Positions 20,601 to 30,651 of a DNA stretch of 49,404 nt are shown here, one piece after another. Below the pieces are notes generated by a model, which saw only the letters and a list, made by a program, of their open reading frames with translations, was not told the DNA's origin and did not search any database. The stretch is from NCBI GenBank assembly GCA_001313065.1, contig BBFD01000002.1:1-49404 (forward strand), read 5' to 3'. A program made the translations under genes and the position numbers. Within the stretch, counting starts at the first letter, position 1. Each line of letters starts with the position of its first letter. The stretch is from Silvimonas sp. JCM 19000 (GTDB lineage: Bacteria; Pseudomonadota; Gammaproteobacteria; Burkholderiales; Chitinibacteraceae).

Positions 20601-20648
20601 AGCCCACAGCGCGTGCTGCCGGATGCGGTGCCACGCGCTGTGGCTTTT
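20601..20648 (+). terminator. Rho-independent-like terminator
   Basis: CCACAGCGCGTG (20604-20615) pairs perfectly with CACGCGCTGTGG (20632-20643), followed by CTTTTG. It separates the oxidoreductase gene from cysE. Confidence 0.75.
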
Positions 20649-20724
20649 GCAATGCCGCGCGGCTAGCCGCCTGCAGGATAGTCGAGTAAAATACTCAGCC
20701 TTTCAGCCCTCCAACGGGAATGCC

Positions 20725-21478
20725 ATGCTTGATCGCTTGCGTGAGACCATCCGTGTGATCCTTGATCACGACCCAGCCGCTCGTTCTGCGCTGGAAGTCG
20801 TGCTGTGTTACCCGGGATTCCACGCGCAGGCATTCCATCAAGTGGCGCATGGCTTGTGGCAGCGCGACTGTAAATTGCTGGCGCGTTGTGTGTCGCACTT
20901 TTCGCGTTGGCTGACCGGCATCGAAATCCATCCGGGCGCGACCTTGGGCCGCCGCGTGTTTATTGACCACGGCATGGGTACGGTGATCGGCGAGACCACC
21001 GTCGTCGGCGACGATTGCACCTTGTACCAGGGCGTGACCCTGGGCGGCGTATCGCTGAACGAGGGCAAGCGCCATCCGACGCTGGAAGCGGGCGTGATTG
21101 TCGGGGCGGGCGCCAAAGTGCTGGGCGGTTTTACCGTCGGCGCGGGTGCGCGCATAGGCTCGAACGCGGTGGTGATCAAAGAAGTGCCCGCTGGCGCCAC
21201 CATGGTGGCCAATGTGGCGCGCGAGGTCGATAAAACCCGCGACAAGGCGCGCGCCGAACAAGCGCAGAAGATGGGATTCAGCGCTTACGGTATCTCAGGC
21301 GATATGCCGATCCGCTGGTCCAGGCCATCCATGGCTTGCTGGACCACTCGATGGCCACCGACCGCAAACTGGAAAGCCTGTTGGCGCGGCTGGAAAAAAA
21401 ATGGGCGTCGATTGCAGCGATGAGCGCGCCGAGCCCGACAACTTTGACCCCGGCTATCTGAATCGCATTGTTGAGTAA
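20725..21478 (+). CDS. cysE: Serine O-acetyltransferase
   Basis: About 250 residues. It acetylates serine with acetyl-CoA to O-acetylserine, the carbon skeleton for cysteine. A left-handed beta-helix is evident: [40 protein letters not shown] and [20 protein letters not shown], with the catalytic His of DHGMG. Breaks are at about 21308 (one G lost, giving [13 protein letters not shown]) and at A8 21394-21401, after which the C-terminus reads [13 protein letters not shown]. The product of this enzyme supplies cysteine for IscS, consistent with its place directly before iscR. A short N-terminal region places it with the plant/epsilon type CysE of non-enteric bacteria. Confidence 0.92.
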
Positions 21479-21545
21479 ACGCGCCGCCAGGCCCTGAAAA
21501 CCCTACAAAGCGCCGGGGAATAGTTGAGTACAACACCAGGCTTTT

Positions 21546-21570
21546 TTAGTTGACTAAATTTGTAGGGTAT
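21546..21570 (+). promoter_or_regulatory. IscR type 1 binding site overlapping the isc promoter
   Basis: The sequence TTAGTTGACTAAATTT followed by GTAGGGTAT closely follows the E. coli IscR type 1 consensus (ATASYTTGACTRWWW...CGGGTAT). TTGACT would be the -35 and the TAGGGTAT region lies just ahead of the -10, 37 bases before the iscR start. By analogy, [2Fe-2S]-IscR represses its own operon here. Confidence 0.75.
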
Positions 21571-21606
21571 TTTACGATTCGACCCGTAGATTAACGAGAC
21601 AACGCA

Positions 21607-22107
21607 ATGCGACTCACGACCAAAGGCCGGTTTGCAGTGACAGCGATGCTGGACCTGGCGCTGCGTGAAGCCAATGGCCCGGTCACGCTGGCCGGGATCA
21701 GCGAGCGCCAGCAGATTTCGCTGTCTTATCTGGAACAATTGTTTGGCAAGCTACGCCGGCGCGAGCTGGTGGAAAGCGTGCGCGGTCCGGGCGGTGGCTA
21801 CTGTCTGGCGCGTGAAGCCACGATCATCACCGTCGCCGAAATCATCAAGGCGGTGGACGAGCCGATCGATGCCACCCAATGCGGCGGCAAAGAAAACTGT
21901 CTGGAAGAATCACGCTGCATGACCCACGACTTGTGGGCCAGCCTGAATCGCACCATTTATGACTATCTGTCATCGGTGACGCTGGCACAGCTGATGGAAC
22001 AGCAACTGGAAAAAAAACAACGCCGTCTGCAGCAATGCCAGGCCAGCGTATTGCACGACCAGCGCCATCCGCGCCCCGCCGAAGCGGTGAGCGCGCCCGG
22101 CCAGTAA
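21607..22107 (+). CDS. iscR: Fe-S cluster regulator IscR
   Basis: 166 residues, intact. Rrf2-family winged helix protein: [20 protein letters not shown], the recognition region [18 protein letters not shown] and the wing [13 protein letters not shown]. The three cluster ligands are Cys92, Cys98 and Cys104 ([13 protein letters not shown]), with His107 as the probable fourth ligand. It senses Fe-S status and represses the isc operon when loaded. The start is preceded by ACGAGA. It is one of the few genes here without a frame break; its only long runs are in frame. Confidence 0.95.
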   Translation: MRLTTKGRFAVTAMLDLALREANGPVTLAGISERQQISLSYLEQLFGKLRRRELVESVRGPGGGYCLAREATIITVAEIIKAVDEPIDATQCGGKENCLEESRCMTHDLWASLNRTIYDYLSSVTLAQLMEQQLEKKQRRLQQCQASVLHDQRHPRPAEAVSAPGQ

Positions 22108-22158
22108 GCCCCAAGAACATTCGCTATCAATATCAAGAAAGACGTTACGGAGTACCCC

Positions 22159-23375
22159 ATGGATCGCCAGCTGCCGATTTACCTCGATTATTCCGCCACA
22201 ACGCCGGTTGACCCGCGCGTGGCCGAAAAAAATGATTCCGTACCTGACCAATATGTTTGGCAACCCGGCATCGCGTTCGCATGCCTATGGCTGGACGGCG
22301 GAAGAAGCAGTCGAGGATGCCCGTGCAGAAGTCGCCGCGCTGCTGAATTGCGATCCGAAAGAAATCGTCTGGACTTCGGGTGCGACCGAATCCGACAACC
22401 TGGCCATCAAGGGCGCTGCGCACTTCTATCAAAGCAAGGGCAAGCACCTGATTACGGTCAAGACCGAACACAAAGCCGTGCTCGACACCATGCGTGAGCT
22501 GGAGCGCGAAGGCTTTGAAGTCACGTATATGGACGTCAAGGCTGATGGCCTGCTGGATCTGGATGCGCTGAAAGCCACCATCCGCCCGGACACCATCCTG
22601 ATTTCGGTGATGCTGGTGAACAACGAAATCGGCGTGATTCAGGATGTCGATGCCATTGGCGAACTGTGCCGCGAAAAAAGGCATCGTGTTCCACGTTGAT
22701 GCCGCACAAGCCACCGGCAAAGTGGCGATCGATCTGCAGAAATCCAAAATTGATTTGATGGCGCTGTCGGCGCACAAAACCTACGGCCCGAAGGGCGTGG
22801 GCGCGCTGTATATCCGCCGCAAGCCGCGTATCCGTCTGGAAGCGCAAATGCACGGTGGCGGCCATGAGCGCGGTTTCCGCTCGGGCACGCTGGCCACGCA
22901 CCAGATCGTGGGCATGGGCGAAGCGTACCGCCTGGCGCGCGTTGAAATGAATGAAGAACTGGCGCGCATCCGCGGTCTGCGTGATCGCCTGTGGGCCGGT
23001 GTATCGAATATCGAAGAAGTGCATCTGAACGGTGACATGGATGCGCGCGTGCCGCACAACCTGAACGTCAGCTTTAACTTCGTCGAAGGCGAATCGCTGA
23101 TCATGGCGCTGAAAGAACTGGCGGTGTCGAGCGGCTCGGCGTGTACCTCCGCCAGTCTGGAACCGTCGTATGTGCTGCGTGCCCTGGGCCGTTCGGATGA
23201 GCTGGCGCATTCGTCGATCCGCTTTACCATCGGCCGCTTCACCACCGAAGAAGACATTGATTTCACCATCAAGCTGATCCACGACAAGATCGGCAAGCTG
23301 CGCGAATTGTCGCCGCTGTGGGAAATGTACAAAGACGGCGTGGATATCAGCCAGATTGAGTGGGCTGCGCACTAA
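22159..23375 (+). CDS. iscS: Cysteine desulfurase
   Basis: 404 residues after repair, the family length. It takes sulfur from cysteine via PLP and a persulfide and passes it to IscU. Motifs are the PLP lysine in [15 protein letters not shown] and the active-site loop [20 protein letters not shown] with the catalytic Cys, and the early [19 protein letters not shown]. Breaks are at A7 22226-22232 (one extra) and A6 22674-22679 (one extra). The C-terminus ([12 protein letters not shown]) includes the IscU-docking tail. Second gene of the operon. Confidence 0.95.
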
Positions 23376-23471
23376 GCGGGCCTGGCGCAGGCGGCTGTGA
23401 TTCACGCCGCGTGCATGCATATGTGTTAACTGAATGTTGTGCGGGCCGAGATGGCCGCGTGGAGAAAGCAA

Positions 23472-23859
23472 ATGGCTTATAGCGAAAAGGTTCTGGATCA
23501 TTACGAAAACCCGCGTAACGTGGGTTCGTTTGAAAAAAAGGCGACGAGACCATCGGTACCGGCATGGTCGGCGCACCGGCCTGTGGCGACGTGATGAAGC
23601 TGCAGATCAAGGTGGGCGCGGGTGGCGTGATTGAAGATGCCAAGTTCAAGACCTACGGCTGCGGCTCGGCCATTGCTTCTTCTTCGCTGATCACCGAATG
23701 GGTGAAGGGCAAGACGCTGGACGAAGCGCTGGCCATCAAGAACACCCACATCGCCGAAGAACTGGCGCTGCCGCCGGTAAAAAAATCCACTGCTCCATCC
23801 TGGCGGAAGACGCATCAAGGCGGCCGTGGAAGACTACAAAAAAGAAGCACGACGCGTAA
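23472..23859 (+). CDS. iscU: Fe-S cluster scaffold protein
   Basis: 127 residues after repair. Clusters are built on Cys37 ([15 protein letters not shown]), Cys63 ([12 protein letters not shown]) and Cys106 ([12 protein letters not shown]), and the HscA recognition motif LPPVK is present. Four breaks in under 400 bases (A7 23533-23539, A7 23779-23785, a lost C near 23810 and A6 23838-23843) make this the clearest case for sequencing error, since the gene cannot tolerate them and all family residues are encoded. The start is preceded by GGAGAAAG. Confidence 0.95.
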
Positions 23860-23907
23860 TGGTTGCCGCCGTGTAGTCACGGCGGGCTGACAGGAGTTTT
23901 TTTTGCG

Positions 23908-24231
23908 ATGGCTTTATCTCTGACTGAACGCGCTGCGGTGCATGTGGCCGGTTTTCTGGCCCGCCGCGGCAAGGGTCTGGGCGTGCGGCTGGCGGTCAAG
24001 ACGGCCGGTTGTTCGGGCATGGCGTACAAGCTTGAGTTTGTCGACGCGCTGAACGAAACCGATATGGAATTCGAGAGCCACGGCGTCAAGATTTATACCG
24101 ATGCCAAGAGCCTGGCGTATATCGACGGCACTGAACTCGATTACACCAAGGAAGGGTTGAACGAGGGCTTCAAGTTCAACAATCCCAACGTCAAGAACGA
24201 GTGCGGCTGCGGCGAATCGTTTCATGTCTGA
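23908..24231 (+). CDS. iscA: A-type Fe-S carrier protein
   Basis: 107 residues, intact. The three conserved cysteines are Cys35 ([14 protein letters not shown]) and Cys99 and Cys101 (NECGCGESF). It carries iron or clusters to target apoproteins. The ribosome site GGAG is separated from the ATG by an unusual T8 tract (23897-23904), which is probably over-called and would place the site at normal distance. Confidence 0.95.
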   Translation: MALSLTERAAVHVAGFLARRGKGLGVRLAVKTAGCSGMAYKLEFVDALNETDMEFESHGVKIYTDAKSLAYIDGTELDYTKEGLNEGFKFNNPNVKNECGCGESFHV

Positions 24232-24327
24232 CCAGGCCATTGCCGCATAGCTTGAGGCGCGGCGTCCGCTGTCTGGCCCCAGCGTATTTGACGGCATGAT
24301 GCTGTCGCAATAGCAGGTGGCTTTGTG

Positions 24328-24361
24328 CGGTGGGTTACGCCTTGCAGGCTAACCCACCCTA
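24328..24361. repeat. REP-like palindrome GGTGGGTTA...TAACCCACC
   Basis: Nine-base arms GGTGGGTTA (24329-24337) and TAACCCACC (24350-24358) with an inner GCC-TTGCA-GGC. The motif resembles GGTGGGTTACGC palindromes that are repeated in many proteobacterial genomes. It lies between iscA and hscB, where it may protect or pause the transcript. Confidence 0.6.
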
Positions 24362-24458
24362 TGGTTTCTGCAGGTGGATCCGCCCAGGCAGCACGGCAAG
24401 TGGCGCTGCGCCTGGTTACAATGTCGTTAGTCCCCCGAATCCTTCACTTGCGTAGCCC

Positions 24459-24991
24459 ATGACCTTCGACTTTGCCCAGAACCATTTCGAGTTGTTTCAG
24501 CTGCCCATCCTGTTTGCGCTAGATAACAAACAGCTGGACGCGCAATACCGCGCGCTGCAGGCCGAGTGCACCCGGATCGCTTTGCCAGTGGCAGCGATGC
24601 CGAGCGGCGCTTGTCGTTGCAGGCGTCGACGCAAGTCAACGAAGCCTGGCAAACGCTGCGTTCACCGGTGGCGCGCGCGCGTTATCTGCTGGCGCTGCAA
24701 GGCGTGGATACGCAAGAAGAAACCAATACCGCCATGCCCATGGATTTTCTGATGAACCAGATGATCTGGCGCGAACATATTGCTGAAGGCAAAGCCTCGC
24801 AAAATGTGGAACGGTTGGAAGAACTCAATAGCGAACTACGCGAAGAAATGGGCGCGCTTGAATCCGAACTGGCTCAACAGCTGGATGTGGCGCAAGACTT
24901 TGCCGCCGCCGCGCTCAGCGTGCGCAAGCTGCGTTTTATGGAAAAGCTGGACCAGGAAATCGGCGACGCGATCGAATCCGTGTTGTTCTGA
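24459..24991 (+). CDS. hscB: Fe-S co-chaperone HscB
   Basis: About 177 residues. J-domain protein that presents IscU to HscA. After repair of one lost G at about 24575 the HPD motif appears (EVHPDRFASGSDAERRLSLQ), followed by ASTQVNEAWQTLRSPVARAR and a C-terminal three-helix domain (LNSELREEMGALESELAQQL). It opens MTFDFAQNHFELFQLP, typical of the family. The 227-base gap from iscA contains the REP-like palindrome. Confidence 0.93.
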
Positions 24992-25078
24992 GCGAGGGTT
25001 TGATGGCGCCTGGCGTCGTCCCCTGGCTTTACCTTTGGCGCGCGCCTTGACGCGCGCCTTTTGACATCTGAAGACGCT

Positions 25079-26935
25079 ATGGCACTACTGCAAATTTCTG
25101 AACCGGGCATGTCCGCCGCACCGCACCAGCATCGCCTGGCGGTGGGCATCGATCTGGGCACCACCAATTCGCTGGTCGCCACCGTGCGCAGCGGCAGCAC
25201 CGCCTGCCTGCCCGATAGCGAAGGCCGCACCTTGCTGCCGTCGGTGGTGCATTACAGCGCCAATGGCGTCGATGCAGTCGGCCACAAGGCGCAAGCGCGC
25301 CAGAATGCTGATCCGGCCAATACCATCGTCTCGGTTAAACGCTTTATGGGCCGCGGCCTGAAAGACATCGGCGATCTGGCCACGCCGTACCGTTTTGTCG
25401 AAGAGCCGGGCATGCTCAAGCTGCATACCGCGGCGGGCATCAAAAGCCCGGTGGAAGTCTCGGCCGATATCCTGCGCACGTTAAAAGACCGCGCCGAAGC
25501 CAGCTTGGGCGGCGAACTGGTTGGCGCCGTGATTACCGTGCCCGCGTATTTTGATGATGCGCAGCGCCAGGCCACCAAAGACGCCGCCAAACTGGCCGGT
25601 CTGAATGTGTTGCGCTTGCTGAACGAACCGACCGCCGCCGCCATCGCCTACGGGCTGGATAACGGTGCGGAAGGCACTTATGTGATTTATGACCTGGGCG
25701 GCGGCACCTTTGATGTGTCGGTGCTGGAGCTGACCCGCGGCGTATTCGAAGTCAAAGCCACCTCGGGTGATTCGCAACTGGGCGGCGATGATTTTGATCA
25801 TCGCATCCACTGCTGGGTGCTCGAACAAGCCGGCCTGTCGCAACTGAACGCGCACGATACGCGTCTGCTACTGACCCGCGCGCGCGAAGCCAAAGAAGCG
25901 CTGACCGACCACGACGTGACGCATATCGCCGCCACCTTGTCGGATGGCCAGGCTATCGATGTTGAATTTACCGTGGCGCAATTCCAGCAACTGACCGCGC
26001 ACCTGGTGCAAAAGACGCTGACGCCGGTAAAGAAAGCGCTGCGCGATGCCAAAATCACTGCCGCTGATGTGAAAGGCGTGGTGCTGGTGGGCGGCGCCAC
26101 GCGCATGCCGCATGTGCGCCAAGCCGTCGAAACGCTGTTTGGCCAGACCCCGCTGACCAATCTGGACCCGGACAAAGTGGTTGCGCTGGGCGCGGCGATG
26201 CAGGCCGATGTGCTGGCGGGCAACAAGGGCGAAGACGACTGGCTGTTGCTGGATGTCATCCCCTTGTCGCTGGGGCTGGAGACCATGGGTGATCTGGTCG
26301 AGAAAGTCATCCCGCGCAATTCCACCATTCCGACCGCACGCGCCCAGGAATTTACGACGTTTAAAGATGGCCAGACCGCGATGGCCATCCATGTATTGCA
26401 AGGCGAACGCGAAATGGTGCGCGATTGCCGTTCGCTGGCGCGCTTTGAGTTGCGCGGCATTCCGCCGATGGTGGCCGGTGCGGCGCGCATCCGCGTCACC
26501 TTCCAGGTGGATGCCGATGGCTTGTTGTCGGTGTCGGCACGCGAGATGTCCAGCGGCATCGAGGCCAGCATCGCGGTCAAGCCCTCGTATGGCCTGGGCG
26601 ATGATGAAATCGGCCGCATGCTGATCGATTCGATGAAGCACGCCAACGACGACATGACGCAACGCAAGCTGGCCGAAGCGCGCGTGGATGCGCTCAGTCT
26701 GTACCAGGCCACCGAGAACGCGCTGGCGCAGGATGGTCATCTGGTAGACGCCGAAGAACGCGCGGTCATCGACGCGGTGCTGGCCAATCTGCAGCAAAAA
26801 AATGGCCGCCGAAGACGCCGACGCATCCGCATCACCGCCGAAAAAACTTAACGAAGTGACCGCCACGTTTGCGGCGCGGCGCATGGATGCCGCAGTCAAA
26901 CGCGGGCTGCCGGCCACAAGATCGGCGATCTGTAA
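25079..26935 (+). CDS. hscA: Fe-S chaperone HscA (Hsp70 family)
   Basis: About 618 residues. The ATPase domain has [33 protein letters not shown] and [17 protein letters not shown]; the substrate domain starts about residue 390 ([20 protein letters not shown]). It promotes cluster release from IscU. I place the start at 25079 ([10 protein letters not shown]), as in other HscA proteins. A7 at 26796-26802 and a lost G near 26910 break the last 50 residues; repair gives [21 protein letters not shown] to the stop at 26935. Confidence 0.94.
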
Positions 26936-26970
26936 AACAGCCGAGCCGAACAAGACGATCAGGACTCAAC

Positions 26971-27309
26971 ATGACACAAGTAGTGGTTTTGCCGCATCCC
27001 CAGTTGTGCCCCGATGGCGCCGTGCTCGAAGTCGAGCCGGGTGTTTCGATTTGCGATGCGCTGCTGGAAGCGGACATCGAAATTGAACACGCCTGCGAGA
27101 AATCGTGTGCCTGCACCACCTGCCACGTCATCGTGCGCGAGGGTAGCAACAGCCTGAACGAAGCCGACGAGCTGGAAGAAGACATGCTGGATAAAGCATG
27201 GGGTCTGGAGGCGCAATCGCGCTTGTCGTGTCAGGCCATCGTTGCGGCCACCGATCTGGTGGTCGAGATTCCCAAATACACCATCAACCACGCGCGCGAG
27301 CATCACTAA
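26971..27309 (+). CDS. fdx: [2Fe-2S] ferredoxin, isc type
   Basis: 112 residues, intact. Adrenodoxin-like ligands Cys42, Cys48, Cys51 (HACEKSCACTTCH) and Cys87 (SRLSCQA). It supplies electrons for cluster assembly. The characteristic EEDMLDKAWGLE segment is present. The next gene starts one base after its stop. Confidence 0.95.
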   Translation: MTQVVVLPHPQLCPDGAVLEVEPGVSICDALLEADIEIEHACEKSCACTTCHVIVREGSNSLNEADELEEDMLDKAWGLEAQSRLSCQAIVAATDLVVEIPKYTINHAREHH

Positions 27310-27310
27310 G

Positions 27311-27823
27311 ATGACGGGTCCGGTCGAAACGCAAGTCGCGGCCAGCGCCAGTCAGCAGCGCGTGGCCGACGTGCTGGCCCAGCACGGCATTGCCGCCCGC
27401 ATCGTCACCTTTGATGCATCTACCCGCACCGCCGCTGATGCCGCAGCCGCCATTGGTTGCGATGTGGCGCAAATTGCCAAATCCATCATCCTGAAGGCCA
27501 AAGCCAGCAACCGGCTGGTGCTGGTGGTGACCAGCGGCCGTAACCGCGTTGATGAGAAAGCGGTCAGCGCGCTGATTGGTGAGAAAACCGGCCGCGCCGA
27601 CGCTGATTTTGTGCGCGCCAAAACCGGCTTTGCCATCGGCGGCGTTGCGCCAGTGGCACACGTTGAAACGCCGATTACCCTGATCGACCAGGATTTGTTT
27701 GAATACGCAGAAATCTGGGCCGCCGCCGGCACGCCCAACAGCGTATTCCGGCTGACTCCGGAAGAATTGCTGGCGCTCACCGCTGGCCAGGTCGCCCGTG
27801 TCAAAGAGGAAACCACCGCATGA
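27311..27823 (+). CDS. YbaK/EbsC-family aminoacyl-tRNA deacylase
   Basis: 170 residues, intact. Members edit mischarged tRNA (for example Cys-tRNA-Pro) or lack a known substrate. Motifs are AAAIGCDVAQIAKSIILKA with the catalytic Lys, VTSGRNRVDEKAVSALIG and the Gly-rich FAIGGVAPVAH. It is inserted between fdx and iscX, which are usually adjacent: it begins one base after fdx and its stop overlaps the iscX start as ATGA. Co-expression with cysteine metabolism suggests a possible link to Cys-tRNA editing, which is inference. Confidence 0.88.
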   Translation: MTGPVETQVAASASQQRVADVLAQHGIAARIVTFDASTRTAADAAAAIGCDVAQIAKSIILKAKASNRLVLVVTSGRNRVDEKAVSALIGEKTGRADADFVRAKTGFAIGGVAPVAHVETPITLIDQDLFEYAEIWAAAGTPNSVFRLTPEELLALTAGQVARVKEETTA

Positions 27824-28012
27824 AATGGACTGATTCGCTTGATATCGCGATCGAACTGGCTGATCGCTACCCCGAAGTTGACCCGCGCAGCGTGCGCTTT
27901 ACCGAGCTGATGGATCTGGTGCTGGCGCTGGACGACTTTGATGATGATCCCAAGCGTTGCGGTGAAAAAAATTCTGGAAGCCATCCAGCAAGCCTGGATA
28001 GACGAAATCTAG
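27820..28012 (+). CDS. iscX: IscX (Fe-S assembly accessory protein)
   Basis: 63 residues after repair. Small acidic protein that binds IscS and modulates its activity. It opens MKWTDSLDIAIELADRYPEV and contains RFTELMDLVLALDDFDDDPK; A7 at 27965-27971 (one extra) breaks the frame before KILEAIQQAWIDEI. Its start overlaps the preceding stop (ATGA). Confidence 0.93.
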
Positions 28013-28134
28013 GCGGCTTGCTGCACGTCCGCTTTGCTGACGCAGATTCCATCCGGGCGGCCGTTGCCGCGCTGGGGGATTCGCGCCATCATCCATTTGT
28101 CATTGCCCTTGTCGTAATCCGGAGCCCTGCCTAG

Positions 28135-29108
28135 ATGCCGCCCGCGCTTGCCCCTGGCGCTTCCGCCGCCACCTCGTCCACCAGCGGTCTGTCTGTTGCC
28201 AGCCAGATACTGCAGGCGCGTTTCCGCCTGTTGCAGGTGTTGGAGCAGGCCGAAAGCATCAGCGATTTTCCGCAACGCGTGACCGAAATCGCCCAGCAAA
28301 TCCAGCTCGCCTGTATGCAGGACAGCGATGTGGCATTGGCGGTCATTCTGCATGCGCAAGAGGGCGGCTACGGTGTGCGCCATGCTGCCGACACCGCAAC
28401 CGTGGTGGAGATTGTGGCGCGGCGCGTGGGTATGCCCTTGCTGGAACGCCAATCAGTGGTCTGCGCTGCGCTGACCATGAATATCGCCATGCTGGCGTTG
28501 CAAGAAGCGCTCACGCAACAGGCCGGGCCACTGACTCCAGCGCAACGTATGACCATGCAGGAACACCCGCAACTGGGCCGCGATATGCTGCGTGGCCTGG
28601 GCGTGGCAGATCTGACCTGGCTCGATTGCGTGCTGCAACATCACGAAGCACCGGACGGCAGCGGTTATCCGGCCAAGCTGAGCGGCGAACAGATCCGCTT
28701 TGAAGCGCGCTTGATAGGCCTGGCCGACCGTTACAGCGCCATGCTCACGCAAAGCGCGTGGCGTAAAGCGTCGGCGGTGGATAACGCGATGTTTGAGAGC
28801 CTGGCGCAAAATGGCGGCGTTGATGCCAAGTTTGGCGCGCTGTTCCGCGAAACCATCGGTGTATATCCGCCCGGTGCGGTCGTGCAATTGCGCAATGGCG
28901 AAGTGGCCGTGGTGCGCCATGCCGGTGACGATGACCACGCGCCGTCGGTGGTATCGCTGCTGGACGCCAAAGGCAACCCGCTGCCCGATTCGCCACCGCG
29001 TGATACCGCGCAAGCGGCTATCAGATCGCCCACGTGCTCGACCCGCGTTTGCTGGCCGGACGCCTGCGTTCCACCCACGTCTGGGGCGCCACCGCCGCCG
29101 GATTGTAA
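28135..29108 (+). CDS. HD-GYP-like protein with degenerate HD motif
   Basis: About 324 residues. The HD-GYP signature block QHHEAPDGSGYP is intact, as are the HP of MQEHPQLGRDMLRGLG and ADRYSAMLT. The HD dyad is missing: where the family has LLHDIGK this protein has ALTMNIAMLALQ. Family members hydrolyse cyclic di-GMP with two or three metals bound partly by that dyad, so this one is probably not a standard phosphodiesterase and may bind the ligand or act as an adaptor. A C-terminal domain of about 100 residues follows (VYPPGAVVQLRNGEVAVVRH). A lost G near 29021 shifts the last 30 residues. GGAG precedes the start. Confidence 0.8.
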
Positions 29109-29173
29109 GCATCGTCGGTGCGGATGTTCGTCACCGACGCTTCGATTTCTTCCCTTGTTGATCGTGAATCACT

Positions 29174-29485
29174 ATGACGTTTAAAGAAATTCTGGACACG
29201 CTGCCCAGCGTGGCGCATCTGGCTGCGCTGGAAATCCTTGATGGCGACACCGTCACCGGCCGCCTGGACAACCAACCCGGCCAGGCCGGCAGCGTGCGCG
29301 TTTACCACGCGCTGTATCAGGAATTTGGCGCGCTCGACGCCGTGGCGGCGGATAAAGGCTTGCGCCTGTACGCCGAACATACCGCCGATGCGGTGGCCAA
29401 CCCGGGCAAGCATCCGAATATTGATCGGCTGCTGGTGCTGGCCGAGGGCGGCCAGGCACTGGCGGTGCGGCTGATCGCGGCTTGA
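29174..29485 (+). CDS. DUF2322 family protein
   Basis: 103 residues, intact. It shows the conserved features of this uncharacterised family: FKEILDTLPSVAHLAALEI, GQAGSVRVYHALYQEFGAL and the LYAEHTADAV..NPGKHPNIDRLL block. No function is known. It is followed by a strong terminator and so ends the isc-linked gene string; there are 65 bases between it and the HD-GYP-like gene. Confidence 0.85.
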   Translation: MTFKEILDTLPSVAHLAALEILDGDTVTGRLDNQPGQAGSVRVYHALYQEFGALDAVAADKGLRLYAEHTADAVANPGKHPNIDRLLVLAEGGQALAVRLIAA

Positions 29486-29500
29486 GTTGGCTCCAGACGA

Positions 29501-29530
29501 AAAAAACGGCGCTCGATGCGCCGTTTTTTT
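29501..29530. terminator. Bidirectional rho-independent terminator
   Basis: AAAAAACGGCGC (29501-29512) pairs with GCGCCGTTTTTTT (29518-29530), loop TCGAT. It serves both the isc string and the convergent cysB gene. Confidence 0.92.
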
Positions 29531-29550
29531 ATGCCTGGACCGCCAATGAC

Positions 29551-30526
29551 TTACTCGTCATCATCGCCAATATCAATGGCGTGATCACCGCCATCCGGCT
29601 CATTCATCAGCAGCGCCGCGTGTACCACTTCGCGGTTTAGATGGGGCGAGAACAGTTCAATAAAGTCAAAAGCATAGCCGCGCAGATAGGCGTCACGGCG
29701 CACGCCGATGCGGGTGGTAGATGGTTCGAACAGATGGCTGGCGTCGATGGCGACCAGGCCATGGTCACGCTCGGGTTCGAAGGCCATGGTGGCCAGGATG
29801 CCAACGCCCAGGCCCAGGCCGACGTAGGTTTTGATCACGTCTGAATCGATGGCGGTCAGCACCACATTCGGCGTCAGACCGCGCTGCTCGAATGCACGAT
29901 TGATCAGCGAGCGGCCGGTAAAGGCAAAGTCATAGGTAATCAGCGGGTAGGCCGCGACGTCTTCCAGGCGGATGGCATGGTCCAGCGCCGTCAGTGGGTG
30001 GTCGGCCGGCACCACAATCGAGCGATTCCAGTCGTAGCAAGGCAGCATGGCCAGCTCGTGGTAATGATCGATGCCTTCAGTGGCGATGGCCAGATCGGCG
30101 GCGCCTTCGACCACCATTTCGCTGATCTGCGTGGGGCTGCCCTGTTTAATCGACAAGCGCACCTTGGGGTAGCGCGACAAAAAAGGCCTTGATGGTGCGG
30201 GGCAGGGCGTAACGGGCCTGGGTATGCGTGGTGGCGATGGTCAGACTGCCGCCTTCCACGTTGACGAATTCTTCGCCGATGCGCTTGAGGTTTTGCGCCT
30301 GCATCAGGATGCGTTCGGAAATGCGCAGAATCTCGCGGCCTGGCGCGGTGACATCCACGACGCGCTTGCCGTTACGGATAAACACCTGCACGCCCAGTTC
30401 GTCTTCGAGCAAACGAATCTGCTTGGAAATCCCGGGTTGCGAGGTATGTAGTTTTTCCGCCGCTTCCGAGACGTTGAGCCCTTGTTTTGCTACTTCTACC
30501 AGGTATCGTAATTGTTGTAATTTCAT
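29551..30526 (-). CDS. cysB: LysR-type regulator CysB
   Basis: 324 residues after repair, exactly the length of enteric CysB. The N-terminus MKLQQLRYLVEVAKQGLNVS and EKLHTSQPGISKQIRLLEDE is diagnostic; the effector domain contains ATTHTQARYALP and YVGLGLGVGILATMAFE. It senses N-acetylserine and activates sulfate assimilation. A6 at 30179-30184 adds one base. It is divergent from the TauE/SafE gene with 125 bases between the starts, and close to cysH. Confidence 0.93.
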
Positions 30527-30595
30527 CGCAGCACCAATAAATAACCAGACCTTCTAAAATCTTAACATAACAGTCTAAAGCAATATAAACCCGTT

Positions 30596-30603
30596 GCTAT
30601 AAT
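30596..30603 (+). promoter_or_regulatory. Extended -10 promoter before the TauE/SafE gene
   Basis: TGCTATAAT (TATAAT at 30598-30603 preceded by TG) lies about 50 bases from the start at 30652. The A/T-rich sequence upstream (30540-30590) is the likely site for CysB and for the cysB promoter on the other strand. A T9-10 run lies in the leader (about 30618-30626). Confidence 0.5.
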
Positions 30604-30651
30604 CGCGCGTTCTGCAGTTTTTTTTAATCCATTCCCCACTGCTTTGCGCTC

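Noticed and set aside
22159..23859. Programmed frameshifting or transcription slippage at the A runs in iscS and iscU
   Set aside because: iscU would need four separate events of both signs in under 400 bases, and the same pattern affects almost every gene with such runs. Systematic sequence error explains all cases.
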